Source of the DNA: Skeletonema tropicum | Taxonomy: Eukaryota > Bacillariophyta > Thalassiosirophyceae > Thalassiosirales > Thalassiosiraceae | Length of the DNA: 64,000 nucleotides | Direction of reading: 5' to 3' | NCBI GenBank assembly: GCA_037178625.1 | Contig: CM074141.1 | Span: 2,046,001 to 2,110,000 of the forward strand | Shown: positions 23,128 to 34,411 of the stretch, piece after piece | Numbering within the stretch: position 1 is the first letter of the stretch | How the letters are laid out: each line of letters opens with the position of its first letter | Translations under genes and position numbers: made by a program | Notes under the pieces: generated by a model | Told to the model about the DNA's origin: nothing | Databases searched by the model: none | Seen by the model: the letters and a program-made list of their open reading frames with translations, nothing else

Positions 23128-23430
23128 CTTCTACTTTGATACTTCATCATCAGCGTTCAACTCATCCTTTTCTGGCTCATTCAGTCCAAAGTCAAAGTAA
23201 TGCGTGAGTGCTAGATGATTAATAGAACCATCTCCCGTTCTCTTTCAACGATTTATGATAAACCTTTTTGACCTCTGTTGACCTCGCTTGTGATCTTCCT
23301 TATCCGTTCTACCATTACCATTAGCATTAGGAAGAGGACCTTCGAAAGCGAATGTAAACATCTTGGTTAGACGTGAAACTGTCAGGACGCTCATCCTATG
23401 CAGTGACAATCTCTTTGTAAACTGTAACAC
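23128..23430 (-). pseudogene. Gene fragment with an in-frame TGA
   Basis: A minus frame from 23430 reads KRLSLHRMSVLTVSRLTKMF then a basic stretch to a TGA at 23247-23245. The same frame continues for 38 codons (INHLALTHYFDFGLNEPEKD, then ELNADDEVSK) to a TAG. The composition after the TGA looks like a normal acidic C terminus. No family is recognised. It could be the 3' end of a decayed gene. Confidence 0.3.
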
Positions 23431-24549
23431 ATTCTTTTCAATGGCACATCTTCAAGCGTGTCTTCTTATCTCCTTTGATTTAGATACCTCGTGAAATCCA
23501 TCCCTAGCTATGCCTATGCTCTTCGGTGGAGGTCACCTTCATATTTTGATGAAATTGCTTCACTGCCCTTATCAAGTAGCAAGTTCTGAAGAACCCCCCA
23601 GGAGCACATGGTTGCGTCGAGGGCAAGGGCAAGGCGTCAATCTAACTCGAACTGGCTATATGATTGCATCGATGGAAGCCCTTGGAGAGGAGCTTCTTTC
23701 CAAGGGTTTGCGGGGATTTGACAAGTGGCAGCGAGTGTGAGGCTTTGTTTATCCAACTCACTGTACAGATTTCAACTCGACGCCGAAGACAAAGTCATTT
23801 AGTCGCAGGGAACGTCCCCAATCTGTCTCAAGACAAGGAGCAGGAGACTTGGATGACGAAAGATTATCAGGCTAACAGTGTAGTCACCCCTCTTCATCTT
23901 CAGGGAAGCCGGACTACATTCTTATTGTGATGCACCTCTAGACCGGACCAGTTTCTTATTCTAGCTGAGGGAGCGGTTGATGTTGCGGAGGCGGATGGAG
24001 GGCTTTTACTTTTATGTAACACAAATATCATGTAACGTCAATGTCGTCGCTTGGTTGCTGAATTACAGCTGACAAAATCAGCTGCAGCTGACACACGCAC
24101 CTGCTCGGTGTGACACCAACAGTTTTGCGTTCTCAAGATAACCAAGCTCGACGGGTTATTAAGGAAGTCTGCACTAAATCAAACTTTATTAGCTCAAAAC
24201 TATCTGCGAAGAAGCACGTCGTTCATCAAAGGGCCCGAGATCTGTCGCATTCTCCGGAATAATGTTGTCTTGACGATTTGATCCACGAAAGCCGACAGGA
24301 ATCACAGTGAGAGCAGAGCCAAGAAAAGGTCCTCTTGCTCATTCCTTCATGCATTTTAGATTTTTATTGGCGACCTCAATCAACGAATGGCGAATGGCCA
24401 CCCGGTCAGAAGTCAGAACGCAGAACACAACACAACACAACACAACATCCTCAACAATAAATAACGGACAATAATAACAAAATAATATACTCCTACCAAA
24501 CAACGGAGTGGCTTGCTAATACTTACTTCAAACAATTTCTTCCGACACA
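23431..24549. other. Intergenic
   Basis: No convincing ORF. The right end is the likely promoter of the gene at 24550, with an ACAACACAACACAACAC tandem run near 24425-24446. Confidence 0.4.
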
Positions 24550-25038
24550 ATGATGCATTATCAGATGAGCGGCTGCGACGCGTCATACAATTTGATCGAC
24601 CGAAAACTATCCAGCCAACAAAGAGACGATGAGGAACCCTCTTCCTCACTTCCGCACTCCACCAAGATGACACAGTTCAGAGGGAGTGATACCCAGTCAA
24701 ACCGTCGTAGCGTATTTGATGAAATGTATAATCACTTGGGTAGCCAACGTGTCGATCCAACAGCCAAGATCAACTCCAGCCTTGCTCCTCCATGCAATGA
24801 TGAGATGTGTTTTGGCGATCTAGACTTTGATGCCGATGCAGCTGCTTTCGATTTCGAGCAGTACGATCCTACTCCAATTGAGCAACAATCTTCTCTTTCC
24901 ACGGAATCGAACCTCCAACCGTACTCCTTGAATCAGTCACAGGCGGAATGTGCAGTAAGCATAAGTCAAAACAGAAACGATGTGTCTTTGCATGATGCAA
25001 ACATGAAGCTGAGAATGGAGGATTGTGAAAGATCATAG
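24550..25038 (+). CDS. FGDLDF-family protein, short form, divergent
   Basis: A 162-residue protein with no recognised domain. It shares a core with five other loci in this window: NRRSVFDEMYNHLGSQRVDP (residues ~51-70), then EMCFGDLDFDAD (~86-97). The N terminus (MMHY) matches the long members at 36913 and 39368. The tail is Gln/Ser-rich. Beyond the stop, coiled-coil sequence continues in other frames (ELQLQKSC, EVSALRVEQLKKNV, then NTRLFCEALRLENDVLLN, ending at 25254). The gene may therefore once have been longer and lost its C-terminal coil through frameshifts. Function unknown; the acidic, disordered look hints at a regulatory or adaptor protein, which is speculation. Confidence 0.6.
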   Translation: MMHYQMSGCDASYNLIDRKLSSQQRDDEEPSSSLPHSTKMTQFRGSDTQSNRRSVFDEMYNHLGSQRVDPTAKINSSLAPPCNDEMCFGDLDFDADAAAFDFEQYDPTPIEQQSSLSTESNLQPYSLNQSQAECAVSISQNRNDVSLHDANMKLRMEDCERS

Positions 25039-25254
25039 TGAACTTCAACTGCAAAAAAGTTGTTGCAAAAATCAAGCTTGGGAGAGAGAAGTAAGCGCTC
25101 TACGCGTAGAGCAATTGAAAAAGAATGTTCATACAAAGCAAATACGAGGCTTTTCTGTGAAGCTTTGAGGCTCGAGAACGATGTGCTGTTAAATATGACA
25201 TGTAGAAGTAAAGTAGTGCTATCAAACACAAAGAAGGAAGTGTTGGAAGCATGA

Positions 25255-26106
25255 AGACTACCTATGTACTTATCATACAACAATAAATAAATAAATACAA
25301 AGTTAATCTAATTACATACATACAACATGTTGTACATGTAGACCTTTTCCTCATGTAGCCTCGTCTGATGATCAATCAATGACGAACTGCTCCCTCAAAG
25401 TACCTTGTTTGTGGTTCTCCAACTTTCACTTCCATCACAAATGAATGGTAAAAACGAGCACATTGCCAACATCTCTATTATTTCTTCGTTGTAGAGAGGT
25501 AGAAATGAGCTTCAGCCACGTACTTCGCTGGGAGGAATAGGAATGATAGATTCGATAATGAAAAGCTATACATAAAGAAGAAATTTGGGATGGCATCGGA
25601 TGCCCGCGCCACCTGTTACACGTTCTTACATACAATGTATATATGATGATGTTGACTGTTGTGATGAGACGCACTGAATGACATACTTAAGTACATCTTA
25701 ACTAAAGTAATCTATCTAAGTATCTATCTACTCATCTATGTTTTGTGTTTTGGGTTCACATGCAATTGCATCTCATGGAGGAGTGGTATAATTTTTTATC
25801 CACTTCACCTCCATCTCTTGCTACTTGTTACTTTCTGACACTGGTGTCTCTATAGAGACAGATATAAGTATGTTGATACAGATAGATTATTTTTGTTACT
25901 ACAATATGACTAAAATAATCTATCTATCTAACTTTTATTGTATGTACTCCGCCCGGTTCATTCAATACCTAGGTAGGTACCTGCCTACTTATGATGTTAG
26001 TGTCTCATTTAATTTCGAATTTCTCATGTAGTATATAATATGACTTTCACAACCAGTGTGTCAGAAGATTCAGAGGTAATTTTCCCTTGCGAAGTCAGTC
26101 TATTGT
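25255..26106. other. Intergenic with short AT-rich repeats
   Basis: Holds TCTATCTA-type microsatellite stretches (about 25707-25740 and 25919-25930) and an ATAAATAAATAAATA run at 25280. No gene is seen. Confidence 0.45.
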
Positions 26107-26145
26107 GTCTGAGGGCCCAAATCACGTCTTAGGAAGCGGAATATG
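26107..26145 (+). promoter_or_regulatory. Conserved 39-bp box upstream of an FGDLDF gene
   Basis: Core GAGGGCCCAAATCACG, then CTTAGGAAGCGGAATATG. The same box stands 200-260 bp before the start codons of the genes at 27764 and 63700. It could be a promoter element or part of a conserved 5' leader. Confidence 0.5.
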
Positions 26146-26357
26146 GAACTTGGAATTCGTGTTTGGTCACAAAAGCGTGACCGAGGCTTCAGGCACCAAC
26201 GCCAACGGCTCGCTGGTAGCTCGCTGGGCTGATGTACAATAGTTGCATCGCGGTCTATCGCGGTCATTCATATCAGCCAATAACATCGCACCAACCACAA
26301 CAGCAAGACACTTTCTGTTTGCAGCGACTTGAGCTACGATAGTTCTGTATTGCACAA

Positions 26358-26825
26358 TTGGGTCACTATCAACATTCTAAAAAGATGATGACTGATAAGA
26401 TGAGAAGAAGCGGCGACGGTGTCGGCGTCGAGATACCGTCTCTTGGATTGGTCGACAGAAAGGATTCGGTGAAGACGGCATCCTTGCAACCATGTCCATG
26501 TACCATTCGAAATGATATCACTGACCATGATGACCAAGCGGCTCAAAGAGGCGATGAGGAATGTGTGGCTCTATCCCAGACGACGCAATACAAGGACGAC
26601 TTGGTATTGTCAGGGACCAAGAGAGACACCAAGCCAAACCGACGTCACCGATGTATCTTCGATGTATTGACAAAAGTCAACCTCAACACAAGCCTTACAC
26701 ACCCCGGTCGCAGTGAGATGAGGTTCGGCGATCTCGACTTCAACTTTGACATCAGCGGCGAGTGGGTTGAGGATGTAGAAGAGGAGTGTGCTACAGAATC
26801 TAGCAGCTATGTCGCTAATGTCTAG
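26358..26825 (+). CDS. FGDLDF-family protein, short form
   Basis: 155 residues, single exon, acidic overall. Core features shared with its neighbours are LVDRKDSVKTAS (~35), DLVLSGTKRDTKPNRRHR (~84), a CIFDVLTKVNLN segment, and PGRSEMRFGDLDFNFDISGE (~119). The order is the same as in the 27764 gene, so the two are tandem paralogs about 60-70% alike by eye. There is no signal peptide, membrane helix or known domain. The Arg-rich stretch could be a nuclear signal. Preceded at 213 bp by the conserved box at 26107. Confidence 0.65.
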   Translation: MGHYQHSKKMMTDKMRRSGDGVGVEIPSLGLVDRKDSVKTASLQPCPCTIRNDITDHDDQAAQRGDEECVALSQTTQYKDDLVLSGTKRDTKPNRRHRCIFDVLTKVNLNTSLTHPGRSEMRFGDLDFNFDISGEWVEDVEEECATESSSYVANV

Positions 26826-27471
26826 ATTTATATGTCGCTAATGTCACTCTTAAATGATGTGGTAGCCAGCAGCAGCTAGTAGGTACAAACGAATGCTAAA
26901 CGTCACGAGGAGCTACCGTAGACTCTAATAACAAACAGCTAAATATGTGTATTCGTTACGTTTGTGTATTCTTTACAACATCATGATTGCCTCTCAAGTC
27001 CAGATGAATTATTTATGTTTAGGCAAGAGAGGAGTACATAATGATAACATCAATGCGTCACTACGATTGACAAGCTTTAGATACCGACACACGCTAGGTA
27101 GAGTCTTTATTTGATCAACTTTCATTGCAAATTGAAAGAGAATGTGCACAATGCAAATGTCATACACAGAGCTTTCCAGATACTTACTCCTTTACATAGT
27201 ACTGATCACAATAAGTAAATTAGAGGTACACACCACGCTTTTGTGCTTCGTGCGTCACAAATGCAAAGGTCACAAGATGAAGATGTGAAAGTGTGTGCGT
27301 CACAAATGCAAAGGTCACAAGACGTGAAAAGCCGATGTCAATCTGGTACTCCATTTGCGAACCGTTGTGATTGAGTACTGTGTTTTTAGTCAAGGAAAGT
27401 CCAACCTTCCCTATCGGCGGGTTATCCTCAAATTGGAGAAGAAGCTTTCTCCTGAGAAGGGAGTCAGATCT
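26826..27471. other. Intergenic
   Basis: 3' flank of the preceding gene shares ACAAACGAATGCTAAA with the flank at 28258-28273. A near-exact tandem duplicate (GTGCGTCACAAATGCAAAGG) occurs twice at about 27249-27325. Confidence 0.45.
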
Positions 27472-27510
27472 GTCGGAGGGCCCAATTTACATCTTAAGAA
27501 GCGGAATATG
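27472..27510 (+). promoter_or_regulatory. Conserved 39-bp box upstream of an FGDLDF gene
   Basis: Variant of the box at 26107 (GTCGGAGGGCCCAATTTAC, then CTTAAGAAGCGGAATATG), 254 bp before the start codon at 27764. Confidence 0.5.
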
Positions 27511-27763
27511 ACTACATACTTTTGTGAAGACTTACCAGAGAAGATTTTGCCGTAGAAGAAAGAGAAATGGCCCTAAATTAATAGTCATGGCTGGATGGAG
27601 CTTTGGTCCCCATTTTACCCCGTAGACGGCTAGAGAGTAAACGGTAAACGCCGGCAGCTGTAAGCTGTCAGCTTATTATTTCATTGAATCGGTCCACCAC
27701 TGTGCAACGGACAAAAGTGATATACTTCTCTCTCTAGAGGATCGTCGACTTTGTGTACACTGT

Positions 27764-28255
27764 ATGAATAACAAGCACTTCCGTCGTCACAGAACAATGG
27801 ATGAAAGGATGAGAAGCCGCGACAGCGTCGAGATGTCACCTTGTGATGAATTGGTCGATAGAACGAATTCAATGACGACGGCCTCTGCTCAGTCATTCCG
27901 AAATAATAATATTATTGACCATGGTGGTGACCAAGAGGCTCAGAGAAGAGGCGATGCGGAATATGTGGCTTCGCTTGTGAGTTCCTCCACGACGGTGCAG
28001 TGTAGCCGTGACTTGGTATTGTCAGGGACAAAGAGAGAAGCCAAGCCAAACCGTCGCCAACGTCATGTTTTTGATGACCTGACAAAGGCCAACTTGAACA
28101 ACACAGGCCTGAGTCACCCCGGCCGCAGCGAGATGCGGTTTGGCGATCTCGACTTTAACTTTGACATCAGCGGCGAGTGGGTTGAAGATGAGAAGGTTGC
28201 TACAGAATCTGTGTCGATATTATCAGAGCTCTTGAACGAAGCGGCAGCCAGCTAA
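27764..28255 (+). CDS. FGDLDF-family protein, short form
   Basis: 163 residues. The N terminus MNNKHFRRHRTMDERMRSRD is basic. The core has LVDRTNSMTTASAQSF, DLVLSGTKREAKPNRRQRH, VFDDLTKANLNNTG and GRSEMRFGDLDFNFDISGEW. The C terminus is a short amphipathic helix (SILSELLNEAAAS). It is nearly identical to the frameshifted inverted copy at 63700-63169. Family function is unknown. Confidence 0.7.
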   Translation: MNNKHFRRHRTMDERMRSRDSVEMSPCDELVDRTNSMTTASAQSFRNNNIIDHGGDQEAQRRGDAEYVASLVSSSTTVQCSRDLVLSGTKREAKPNRRQRHVFDDLTKANLNNTGLSHPGRSEMRFGDLDFNFDISGEWVEDEKVATESVSILSELLNEAAAS

Positions 28256-28284
28256 GTACAAAAGAATGCTAAATTAATAGATTA

Positions 28285-28690
28285 GTGTACAACAGTACAA
28301 TCGCCACAAGCAATACGGAGATCATAGTCAACTCAGTGATAGTGCTATTTGTAATGGAAATAGACAAAATGATATGTGGACAGAACATGCAGCTGAATCG
28401 GAAGAAGTATCCGAAATGAAGGAGGAACTTGAACGGCACACTTCTCAACAGAAACAGATCGATCATCAACGGAAGGATCTTCGAATACTGCGCGAGACAG
28501 TGAAGATACAAGAGGCACAGACATCAGGAGCTGCAAATACATCTAACATGTAACATGGACAGCGCTAATGTCAGGTTTGTGTAGATGCATAACAGACGGG
28601 ACAGGCACATGAGATCGTATTGCCCTGTCTGGCAGAGGGCAAAGCAACAACCTCGTCATCGAAAAACACCTCTTTATAAACTTTCATCAT
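28285..28690 (+). pseudogene. Duplicated last exon of the LRR gene, decayed
   Basis: Aligns by eye with 16403-17020: the same NSAIATSNTEIIVNSV... coding stretch, the MEID motif, the EMKEELERQ coiled coil and even the ACTTTCATC after the stop. There are internal deletions (about 35 bp after MEID) and several stops, so it is not coding. It starts 30 bp after the FGDLDF gene ends. Confidence 0.8.
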
Positions 28691-28699
28691 CTAACATGC

Positions 28700-29010
28700 C
28701 CTACTATGAAATTACCCTTTCTTCACTACAACAGTGCATGACACCTATACGCTCTCCTCCTTTCTGAGCATTACGAGTTTATCTTTCAATGCATTATTGC
28801 TGCATATTCGCGCGAAGTTGTTGCGCCCCGTGCCTCCGGCGAAGTCGTCCCCTGAGAGCTAGATTGGCACATCTTTCTCTATTGCACAACTTCCTCTTTG
28901 CCCCATGCCTCTGGCGAACACCTCCTTTGAAGCACCATTAGTACATCCTTCATGACTGCATTTACTATCCACAGTGTTTTCTGGGAAACCTGCCTTGTTG
29001 AAAAGGGACT
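28700..29010 (-). pseudogene. Second relic of the GGVCxRHGA repeat gene
   Basis: Minus-strand sequence encodes CSHEGCTNGASKEVFARGMG, which is one repeat with a Cys changed. The DNA matches 17795-18025 (GCCCCATGCCTCTGGCGAAC against GCTCCATGCCTCTGGCAAAC), so it was copied together with the LRR exon just to the left. Confidence 0.65.
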
Positions 29011-29213
29011 TGTTGGACTGGATTGAAGGAGACGACCTCGCAAGACACAACTTTCTGTTGAATGATATAACTACGTTGTGATATGTTGCTCCAGGCATCC
29101 TTTTGAACTTGCTTACTTGCATGCATGCGAACACTAACCACACTCTAGTGCATGTGGAGTTGTGACCAGCACGAGTGGAGAGAGCAGTGGTGACACAAAA
29201 CGAGTGGTAAATG

Positions 29214-29291
29214 ACCACACTGTTGCATGCTTCGCTGCAGCAGTGTGGCCATACCACGAGTTTGGTCACAACACTCTCAAAGAGTGTGATC
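29214..29291. repeat. Two adjacent hairpin-forming inverted repeats
   Basis: First stem CCACACTGTTGCA (29215-29227) pairs with TGCAGCAGTGTGG (29236-29248) with one mismatch. Second stem ACACTCT (29271-29277) pairs with AGAGTGT (29281-29287). They lie in the spacer beyond the end of the xanthine dehydrogenase gene. Confidence 0.55.
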
Positions 29292-29510
29292 ACACACGCC
29301 ACGAGCACGTTTGTGGTTTTGTTTATGAAGCGATGTGTTGATTGCAGCAAGGAGTGTGCGGTCTAAAATCGCTTCAGTATTTCATGTGCCATAATACTGG
29401 GCCTAAAACCGTACATCTGAACTAATATTTGTGATCTTATTGTCCCCACATGGATTCTCTTCACCATTCCGTCTTTTCTTCTCCAATGTATGCAGCCCTC
29501 ACCCTTGCAT

Positions 29511-32500
29511 TCAGAAGCTCCCTTGTGGCTGGAAGGATGATTGATCATGATTGGAACCAATGCACTCAGATGCAATGGCGTCACCACATGCCATGCGAAT
29601 ACGTTCACTTGTTGCTGGCAGACGAAGCTCAAAGTATCCCCCTTCTCCGCCTCGTGCTGCAGTGATGGCATCCTTGATGGCAAAAAAGACACTGCATCCA
29701 AGGAAAAACGGAGGCTCTCCCACTGCCTTGCTACTATGCACTGCAAATGGGTTGTTAGCATTTTCCAACAGTGAGACATTAAAGGATTCCGGCACATCGT
29801 TGAACGATGGAATTTTGTACGTTCCTGGTCCAGTGGTGTGCATTCGTGCTCTCGGGCGAATCCAAGTGTGATCATCGTCACCGTAGACAACTTCTTCGAT
29901 TGTAGCCCAGCCCATACCCTGAATAAACGCTCCTTCGATCTGCCCAATGTCTATAGAAGGATTGATACTCGAACCAAGATCGACCAACACGTCAGCAGAT
30001 ATCGTTTTGTGATCCCCAGTCAAGGCATCTATCTCAACCTCCGCCATGGCTACACCTTGAGTAAAATAATTGAACGGATGGCCCTTCCAAGCATTGTCAG
30101 GCAGATCGTCTGGGAATCCATCGGGGCGATCTTTGTTCCAGTCGTAACCACAACGATCATTATCAACCACAAAGAATCCGTGTGCGCTCAAGTCAATTCT
30201 CTCAAAGAAGGCCTTCTTGGCAACTTCCTTCAGAGTAGCATCAGGAGGAAGAGAGTCTTTGATTGGCTGGATGCGTTTCAATATTTGCTGACACGCATCA
30301 AGCGTCGCCATTCCGTACAAATCCGTCGACATTGAAGCTGCTGTAGACATTGTGTTGGCCACCTTGTCTGTGCTTGAATCATTCACATACACCTGATCCA
30401 GTGGAATGTTGAAAGCTTGAGCTGCTACTTGGCAAACCTTCGTGTGCAAGCCCTGTTGTAAAATCACCAAGATGAGAAAGATGACAGATGATAAAGGAAA
30501 CAATTAGCAAGAGGAGATAAGTAACACAGAGGTGGTGCAAATATCCTCAGCAGAAAAGACACAAGACATTCTCTCACCTGACCCATCTCAGTTCCTCCGT
30601 GAGTCACAAGCACAGTCCCATCAGTGTACAAATGAACCAAAGCACCCCCTTGGTTCATGTACTTCGGTTCAAACCCAATTCCAAACTTTGTAGGGATGAA
30701 TGCAACGCCACGCTTAACCCATTTGTTCTTTTTGTTGAACTCAGCAGCCCTCTTTCGACGTCCAGGAATATCTAGCTCTTTTTCAAGACGATCCCACATT
30801 CCTGGAATGTTCCACATCCCTGTAAAGTCATCTCCAAAACGCATTCCAAATGGTGTGGCATCCTGCAAAGCGTACATATTATCACGGCGAAGCTTGTCGC
30901 CAGATACATTGCATACGGTAGCGAAATGATCCATAATATGCTCGGCTACAAGCAAGCTCTGCGGACCACCAAAGCCTCGAAAAGCAGTGTGTGGTGGTTG
31001 AGACGTCTTGCAGGGCGTCCCGACGGAATGAAAGTTGGGCCAAAAGTAGCAGTTATCCATGTGAAATAGTGCTCTATCCATCACCGGTCCACTCAAATCA
31101 AATATGGAACCACCGTTGTTGTAGAGTTGAACATCCAGCGCATGCAATTTGATAGTTCCATCTTCTTCAACGATGGCACCTGCCTTGTATTTCGTCAAAA
31201 ATGCATGTCTTCCACCCGTGATGGCCATGTCGGTATCACGATCTAGAGTTATGCGGACTGGCCGGTTCATCAACTTAGCCGGTACAGCTGCAGCCGTCGC
31301 AACAAAGACAGCGCGAGTTTCTTTACCACCAAATCCTCCTCCCATGCGTTTTACTCGCACCACAACTTTGGCAACAGGTGTATTCGTGACTCGAGCACAA
31401 AAGTCTTGAGTTTCAGTTGGATTTTGCGTGGATGAGTAGATGGTCAAGTTGGTAGCAGATTCCGATGGGACGGCAAGTGTGGAGTGTGGTTCCAAGTAAA
31501 AATGCTCCTGTCCACCTGATCTCAGTGATCCTTCGATAACCACAAGGCGCTTCCCGTCAACCTCGGTTTTAGTTAAGATTTCATCGACATTATCACCACG
31601 CTTCATCTCACGACGGAAGTCAGTCCAAAAGCTCTCTGCATTGATGGCATCTTCGATACTCACGATGGCCTTCCCTTCCACATCATCAGTGTACTCAACA
31701 TCCACGGCACGAGCACCCTTCGCTGCAATTCCTTGACTAGCACCTACCACAACACCCAAAACTTGCCCCACAAAATCAACTTTCTCTCCCACTGGCAAAA
31801 AAGTGTAATCATCGAGCAAGATCGGGCCCAATTTGTTGTCACCGCCCATCTTTTCAATGTCTTCACTTGTAAAAACTCCCGCTACACCGGGAATGGACAA
31901 TGCAGGTTCCACGTTGATAGAAGCAAGCGTGGCGTGACACTTCGATGCAAGGATGAGTGACCCGTGTAGTAAATTGGCAGGAGCAGGAATGTCGTCAGCG
32001 TAGATGGCCTCGCCCGTGCAGTGCAAAGGACCACTGGCATGAGTGGCTGGTTGTCCAACAGAATTATTCTTTTGTGTGGTAGGTTCATTTGACGATGATT
32101 TGGCTGCCGCATCAGCAGCAGCTGCCGCTGCAAGAGGCAATTCACCCTTGTCGTCCTCCATCCCGAAATGTTCAACCTCCAATCCTTTGGCAACCTTGGG
32201 TAAAGGATAAGTCTGTAATCCAGTAATACTTGGCTTTTTCACTCCCACAAAACCGCCAACTCCGCACCCCTCCTCCTCATCAATCGACGGAACTGGTGGA
32301 TATGACTCCGTCTCATCTGCAGCAGCAGCAGCATCCTTCGCCAACTCTTCCACACAATTCAAGTAAAATCTGTGCAAAAAGCTGCATGCCAACGTCAATC
32401 GGTACTTCGCCTGTCCTCCTGGAACATCATCGGGCATTTGGAACTCATCCTGTAAGACCTTGCGAGCACCCTCGAAGGAAGCCGCCTCAAATGGTTGACC

Positions 32501-34411
32501 AATTAGAGCATCCATAGTTTTACGTGCCATGACAGTCTTGGGAGCCATCCCACCAAATGCAATTGCAACATCTTCAATCTCCCAATAATGGCTACCACCG
32601 TTTGTTACAGCGGGACGGAGCTTGATACGCATTCCTGAAGTTACAATACTAATATCATCCTCTCTCCTACGCGCCTGCTTAAATGGAATACAATATTCAA
32701 ATCTATCTTGCAACAAAGGGATATCTACCGTCTCAATCACTTCCATATCCTCCTTCTCCACTGTACGATACCCAATGAAGAAATCTGATACGTTGACTTT
32801 TCGTCGAACTATACCACCATCGGATTGTGGACGACTGGCCAGAACAAGTGTGGCACCCAAGGAACACAACATTGGATTCATATCCGAAATGGGAGAGGCG
32901 GTTACGAGATTTCCACCGAGACAGGCTACATTACGAATTTGTGTTGATGCAAACCAACGTAACATGTCATGAATTGGTTTGGCTGTACGTTCCTGACGCC
33001 GATGACGACTCGCATCCTCTCCTCTACTACCATCGGTAGGTTTCATTTCATCATGACAAAATTCTTGAAGATCACCCAATGCCGCACACCCACCAACAAT
33101 ATAATACTCTTCTGTCGAAAATACATCATGCATTGTATGAATATTCTTCGAGGGATGCACCATGGTAGGATAGGATGCATGTTTGAATTTCGTTTCAATG
33201 CCCACTTCCGTGTTGCCCACGACCATTTTGATCCCTCCACCACTGCTGTTGTTGTTGCCGCTGTAGTCTCGAAAGAGATCAAGCAACTCCTCCAACGTAT
33301 TGGGTGTGTACCATGTTCCACCATTGTGAATGGATGTGTCGACTACCTTGAGTGGCTTTGACAATACTTCCTCGTGTACACTCTTCTTCGTGTTAGCACC
33401 ATCTTGTAGTAATTCTTTGGGAAACATGTCATTCGGTTGATCCCACCATTTCTCAGAATGTTTCGATTCAATAATCTGTTGGTATTGTTTCATCTTGTCT
33501 GTGGATGAGGATGAACAAGTGCCACCACAACAACCTCCTCCATTCATTTCACCACCAGCAACCATCTTCTTCTTCTTCTTCTTTTGATCCTCCAAATTAC
33601 AATCCATCTCACAAGTTTCCCTCTCTGGACATTCTCCACACTTGACACCACACGGTCCATGAATCTCTTCTACATCATCATCATCATCATTCCCATTTTT
33701 TTTCTCCTCATGATGACAAGAGACCAAGGAACGAGCAGCATCCCAAATGGGACGGTAGCCGGTACACCTACATAAATTCCCATCTAGATGTTCTTCTAGA
33801 TATGCATGTCGTTGTTCTGTCGTCAGTTTCATATCATCATTACTACTGGTGGTGGGTAGCATGCCATCCTGAGCAAAGAGACCATACAGCGCCATGATAA
33901 TCCCGGGAGTGCAATATCCACATTGGGATCCGTGCATGTCCACCATGGCCCGTTGAATTGGGTGCAGATTGTCCGATTTTTCTTCACCACTACCATCACT
34001 GCCGCTGCTAGTAACATTAACAATATCTTGATCAGGCTGAGTATACCGCCAACTACCTACCCCCTCCACGGTGGTAACATGACATCCATCCACCGCCAAC
34101 ACCGGAAAAAGACACGCATTCACCGCCCTGTGACTCACCCCCTTCGTTTTCACATCGCATCGACTCACCAAGACAGTGCAGGCGCCGCACCCTCCTTCGC
34201 CACAGCCCAATTTCGATCCGGTCAGATGAAGTGTGTCGCGAAGATACGAGAGGAGCGTTTGATTGGGCCGAGCGAGGATGGCGAGGTGAGAGGGGATGGG
34301 GCGGCCGTTGATGTGGAAGATGGGCAGGCTGCGGTAATAGTTGTCGTCAGAAGTATCATTGGTGGTTGGGAGGGTGCCAATGTCGGCTTCGTAGGAGAGA
34401 TTGATGGGCAT
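29511..34411 (-). CDS. XDH: Xanthine dehydrogenase
   Basis: Molybdenum hydroxylase that oxidises hypoxanthine and xanthine to urate in purine breakdown. Exons 34411-30578 and 30452-29511 are joined by a 125-nt GTGAGA...CAG intron inside GTEMGQ/GLHTK. The product has about 1591 residues, longer than the usual 1330-1400. Plant-type [2Fe-2S]: Cys70, 75, 78, 100. Second [2Fe-2S]: Cys164, 167, 214, 216 (GSQCGYCTPG, GNLCRCTGYR). FAD domain: VVGNTEVGIETKF and RNVACLGGNLVTASPISD. FKQARRREDD matches the NAD-binding stretch of dehydrogenases. Molybdopterin domain: GGQEHFYLE (Glu), HTAFRGFGGPQ (Arg) and AVGEPP (catalytic Glu). The Glu/Arg pair identifies xanthine rather than aldehyde substrates. Extra length includes a Cys/Lys-rich insertion at residues ~230-305. 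No peroxisomal or plastid signal is obvious. Confidence 0.95.
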
